Origin: an uncultured Fusobacteriaceae bacterium
GTDB lineage: Bacteria > Fusobacteriota > Fusobacteriia > Fusobacteriales > Fusobacteriaceae
DNA length: 8,732 bases
NCBI GenBank assembly: GCA_947072715.1
Contig: CAMTJB010000030.1
Coordinates: forward strand, 1 to 8,732
Direction of reading: 5' to 3'
Part shown: positions 6,547-8,732 of the stretch, piece after piece
How the letters are laid out: every line of letters starts with the position of its first letter
Numbering within the stretch: position 1 is the first letter of the stretch
Notes under the pieces: generated by a model
Database searches by the model: none
The model's input: only the letters and a program-made list of their open reading frames with translations
What the model was told of the DNA's origin: nothing
Program-made: the position numbers and the translations under genes

Positions 6547-7725
6547 TTATTTTTTCTTGCTTAGTACATCGAATAATACTGCAAGTAGAAGAATTATTCC
6601 TTTTACAGCATATTGCCAAGATGGTTCTACATTTAGCATACTCATTCCATTATCTAAACTTGCCATAACAAGTGCTCCAAGAATTGCTCCAAATACTGTT
6701 CCTACTCCACCTGACATACTAGCACCACCTATAAAACAAGAGGCAATAGCATCTAACTCTGCATTTGTTCCAGCAGATACTGAAGCTGCTGCTAATCTAG
6801 ATGTAAGTATTAGTCCTGCTACAGCAACTAAAACTCCGTGAACGATATAAATTATAAATTTCATTTTATTTACATTTATTCCTGATAGTCTTACGGCTTC
6901 TTTGTTTCCACCAATTGCATATGTAAGTCTTCCTAAAACTGTCTTCTGTGAAATAAAAGAGAATATAAAAATAAGAATAATTAGAATCATTACTGGTGTT
7001 GCTACCCCATAATATTGATTAAGTAAAAATACTCCTAGTAGCATAAGAATAGATTTTAAAAGTATTTTTATAACTTCATCTCTGCTCTTTCCAGTATCTA
7101 TTCCATACTTTTCTTTATTCTTTTTATCTTTTAAATAACCTACTACTATAAATAGTATAAATATACCTATAATTATATAACTTACGTAATTTGGAATATA
7201 ACTTTGTCCTATTAATTTAAATTCTTTAGTTACTGGTGATATTGTTCTTCCACCTGTTATTCCTACTAGAATACCTCTAAATGCTAACATTCCCGCTAGC
7301 GTTACTATAAAAGAAGGTATTTTTAATGATACCCAAAAACCATTCCAAGCACCAAGTAAAGCTCCTAATGCAAGAGTACACGCCACTGTTGGAAATACTC
7401 CCCACCCTAATTTTACATTTAAAATAGCTGCAACCCCTCCTAAAAGAGCCATTGCTGAACCTGCTGATAAGTCAATTTCGCCTGCAATAATTATGAAAAT
7501 CATTCCTATAGCTATTGTTCCTGTTATTGACATCTGTCTAAGTAAGTTAGAAATATTTCTAGATGTTAAGAATGTTCCATCTGTAAGATAATAGAAGACT
7601 CCCCAAATCAGCATAATACACACTACTATCATGAAAATATTTTCAGAAAAAATCTTCTTTAAAAAGCTTTGTTTTTGATCCTTAGTATCATTATTTATCT
7701 TTGTTTCTGTGTTTGTCGATATCAT
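6547..7725 (-). CDS. xylH: D-xylose ABC transporter permease
   Basis: Inner-membrane permease of the high-affinity D-xylose importer (CUT2 sugar ABC class). It would form the channel with XylG as ATPase and a periplasmic XylF. At 392 aa it is nearly the same length as E. coli XylH (393). Hydrophobic segments suggest about ten membrane helices, with a charged loop around 198-220. Diagnostic stretches, compared from memory with E. coli XylH: TDGTFLTSRNISNLLRQ (48-64), EIDLSAGS (83-90), IPSFIVTLAGMLAFRGIL (136-153), AIGGNKEAVRLSGINV (270-285, the cytoplasmic coupling loop), AELDAIASCFIGGASMSGGVG (322-342) and MASLDNGMSML (354-364). These are closer to XylH than to the ribose permease RbsC. It starts at ATG 7725, 3 nt after the xylG stop, with GGGGGAG at 7734-7740 inside xylG as ribosome binding site. 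Part of the xylGHB operon. Confidence 0.96.
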   Translation of the reverse strand: MISTNTETKINNDTKDQKQSFLKKIFSENIFMIVVCIMLIWGVFYYLTDGTFLTSRNISNLLRQMSITGTIAIGMIFIIIAGEIDLSAGSAMALLGGVAAILNVKLGWGVFPTVACTLALGALLGAWNGFWVSLKIPSFIVTLAGMLAFRGILVGITGGRTISPVTKEFKLIGQSYIPNYVSYIIIGIFILFIVVGYLKDKKNKEKYGIDTGKSRDEVIKILLKSILMLLGVFLLNQYYGVATPVMILIILIFIFSFISQKTVLGRLTYAIGGNKEAVRLSGINVNKMKFIIYIVHGVLVAVAGLILTSRLAAASVSAGTNAELDAIASCFIGGASMSGGVGTVFGAILGALVMASLDNGMSMLNVEPSWQYAVKGIILLLAVLFDVLSKKK

Positions 7726-7728
7726 ATT

Positions 7729-8732
7729 CTAGGCTCCCCCTATAGCAGTTTGCATTATAATTTCTTGCGTTAAATTTTTATTTTCCAAAATTCCTTTTAC
7801 TTCACCTTCATGCATTACCATTACTCTATCACTTAACCCTAAAACTTCTGGAAGTTCCGAGGAAATCATTATTATAGAGATTCCTTTTTTTACTAATTCA
7901 AACATATATTTATATATTTCGTATTTTGCTCCTACATCTATACCTCTTGTAGGCTCATCTAATATTAAAATCTTAGGTTCTTTTAATAAATTTTTTCCTA
8001 TAACAATCTTTTGTTGATTTCCACCACTAAGTCCCTGAATAGGTGTATCTATTGTTGGAGCTTTTACTTTCATTTTTTCTAACATATTTGTTACATTTTT
8101 TAGCTCTTCACCTTCATTTATAAAGAAATTCATTGAACTATAATCTGTTATGCTTGATAAACTCATGTTATTTTTTACTGACATTATTCCTACAATCCCT
8201 TGATTTTTCCTATCTTCTGGTACCATTAATATTCCATTTTTTATTGCTTCTTTAGGTGTTGTTATCTCAATTATTTTGCCATTTATTTTTATTGTTCCAT
8301 GGTATTTCTTTCCATAAGAACCATAAATACTTGATACTAACTCTGTTCTTCCTGCACCAATTAATCCTGCAATTCCTAATATTTCACCCTTTCTTAGTGA
8401 AAAATTAACATCCTTTACTCTATGTTTTCCTGCTGTACTACTAAATAAATGTGGTACACAAAAATCTTTTACTTCTAATATTATCTCTCCAATCTCATGT
8501 TCTTCATAAGGAAATAGATTTTCTAGCTCTCTTCCCACCATAATTTTTATTATCTCTTGCTGTGTTAAATCTTGTATATCTTTTATTGCAACCATCTCAC
8601 CATCTCTCATAATAGCAACTTGATTAGATAGTTCCATAACTTCATTTAATTTATGACTAATATATATACATGTAACTCCCTTTTCTCTTAATCCTTTTAG
8701 TATCTCAAATAGAATCTTAACTTCTCTATCTG
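7729..8732 (-). CDS. xylG: D-xylose ABC transporter ATP-binding protein (5' part cut by window edge)
   Basis: Cytoplasmic ATPase of the D-xylose importer, built of two fused ABC domains. The visible 333 aa read openly to the window edge and begin DREVKILFEILKG. The family is about 510 aa, so roughly 170-180 N-terminal residues, including the first Walker A and signature, lie outside. Visible: the end of domain 1 with H-loop segment CIYISHKLNEV; then domain 2 with degenerate Walker A GLIGAGRTE (122-130), VPEDRK, signature LSGGNQQK (234-241), Walker B ILILDEPTRGID (254-265) and SSELPE (290-295), where the switch His is replaced. The altered second Walker A and lost His are normal for this two-domain sugar ATPase class (XylG, RbsA, MglA). 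An ATG at 8637 is internal and not the start, since the conserved H-loop lies upstream of it. The TAG stop lies 3 nt before xylH, indicating one transcript. Confidence 0.96.
   Translation of the reverse strand, partial: DREVKILFEILKGLREKGVTCIYISHKLNEVMELSNQVAIMRDGEMVAIKDIQDLTQQEIIKIMVGRELENLFPYEEHEIGEIILEVKDFCVPHLFSSTAGKHRVKDVNFSLRKGEILGIAGLIGAGRTELVSSIYGSYGKKYHGTIKINGKIIEITTPKEAIKNGILMVPEDRKNQGIVGIMSVKNNMSLSSITDYSSMNFFINEGEELKNVTNMLEKMKVKAPTIDTPIQGLSGGNQQKIVIGKNLLKEPKILILDEPTRGIDVGAKYEIYKYMFELVKKGISIIMISSELPEVLGLSDRVMVMHEGEVKGILENKNLTQEIIMQTAIGGA
7734..7740 (-). promoter_or_regulatory. Ribosome binding site of xylH within xylG
   Basis: The reverse strand reads GGGGGAG, 8 nt before the xylH ATG at 7725 and inside the last codons of xylG. 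This arrangement is typical of translational coupling between the ATPase and permease genes. Confidence 0.7.

Noticed and set aside
6557..6841. Plus-strand open frame of 94 codons
   Set aside because: Antisense to the conserved C-terminal part of xylH, with no recognisable domain; a shadow frame.
8346..8373. Degenerate second Walker A (GLIGAGRTE) in XylG as a sign of a dead ATPase
   Set aside because: This replacement of the Walker Lys is the normal state in the second domain of XylG, RbsA and MglA-type proteins.

Overview
The window comes from a very AT-rich bacterium. Codon use leans strongly to AGA, AAA, TTA and ATA. A lipoprotein with Ser directly after the lipidated Cys fits an organism with an outer membrane. 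Together with the Lon sequence style, this suggests Fusobacteriota (Fusobacterium/Cetobacterium-like), but the taxon is an inference and a low-GC Firmicute cannot be excluded from sequence alone. No rRNA, tRNA, CRISPR array or mobile element was seen.

Layout. (1) Positions 1-2182, minus strand: ATP-dependent protease Lon, cut at its C-terminus by the window edge. (2) Positions 2183-2432: a divergent, extremely AT-rich intergenic region with three TTTTTTATGTATTTT repeats and probable promoters facing both ways. (3) Positions 2433-5002, plus strand: three closely spaced genes. These are a two-HKD cardiolipin synthase (cls), a PHP-domain metal-dependent phosphoesterase, and a small heptad-containing lipoprotein. 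The true starts of the second and third genes lie well inside their longest open frames and are fixed by GAGG ribosome binding sites. (4) Positions 5023-5067: a strong hairpin with A and T tracts on either side, serving as a bidirectional terminator between the convergent operons. (5) Positions 5072-8732, minus strand: a D-xylose operon read xylG (5'-truncated by the edge), xylH, xylB. These encode the ABC importer ATPase, its permease and xylulokinase. The periplasmic xylose-binding protein xylF would be expected just upstream of xylG, outside the window.

The xylose genes form one coherent pathway: ATP-driven xylose import followed by phosphorylation of xylulose to xylulose 5-phosphate. Xylose isomerase is not in view. 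The cls/PHP/lipoprotein set is the least explained part. Cardiolipin synthesis is clear, but the phosphoesterase substrate and the lipoprotein role are unknown, and their co-transcription suggests an envelope-related job. This is the best candidate here for an undescribed system.
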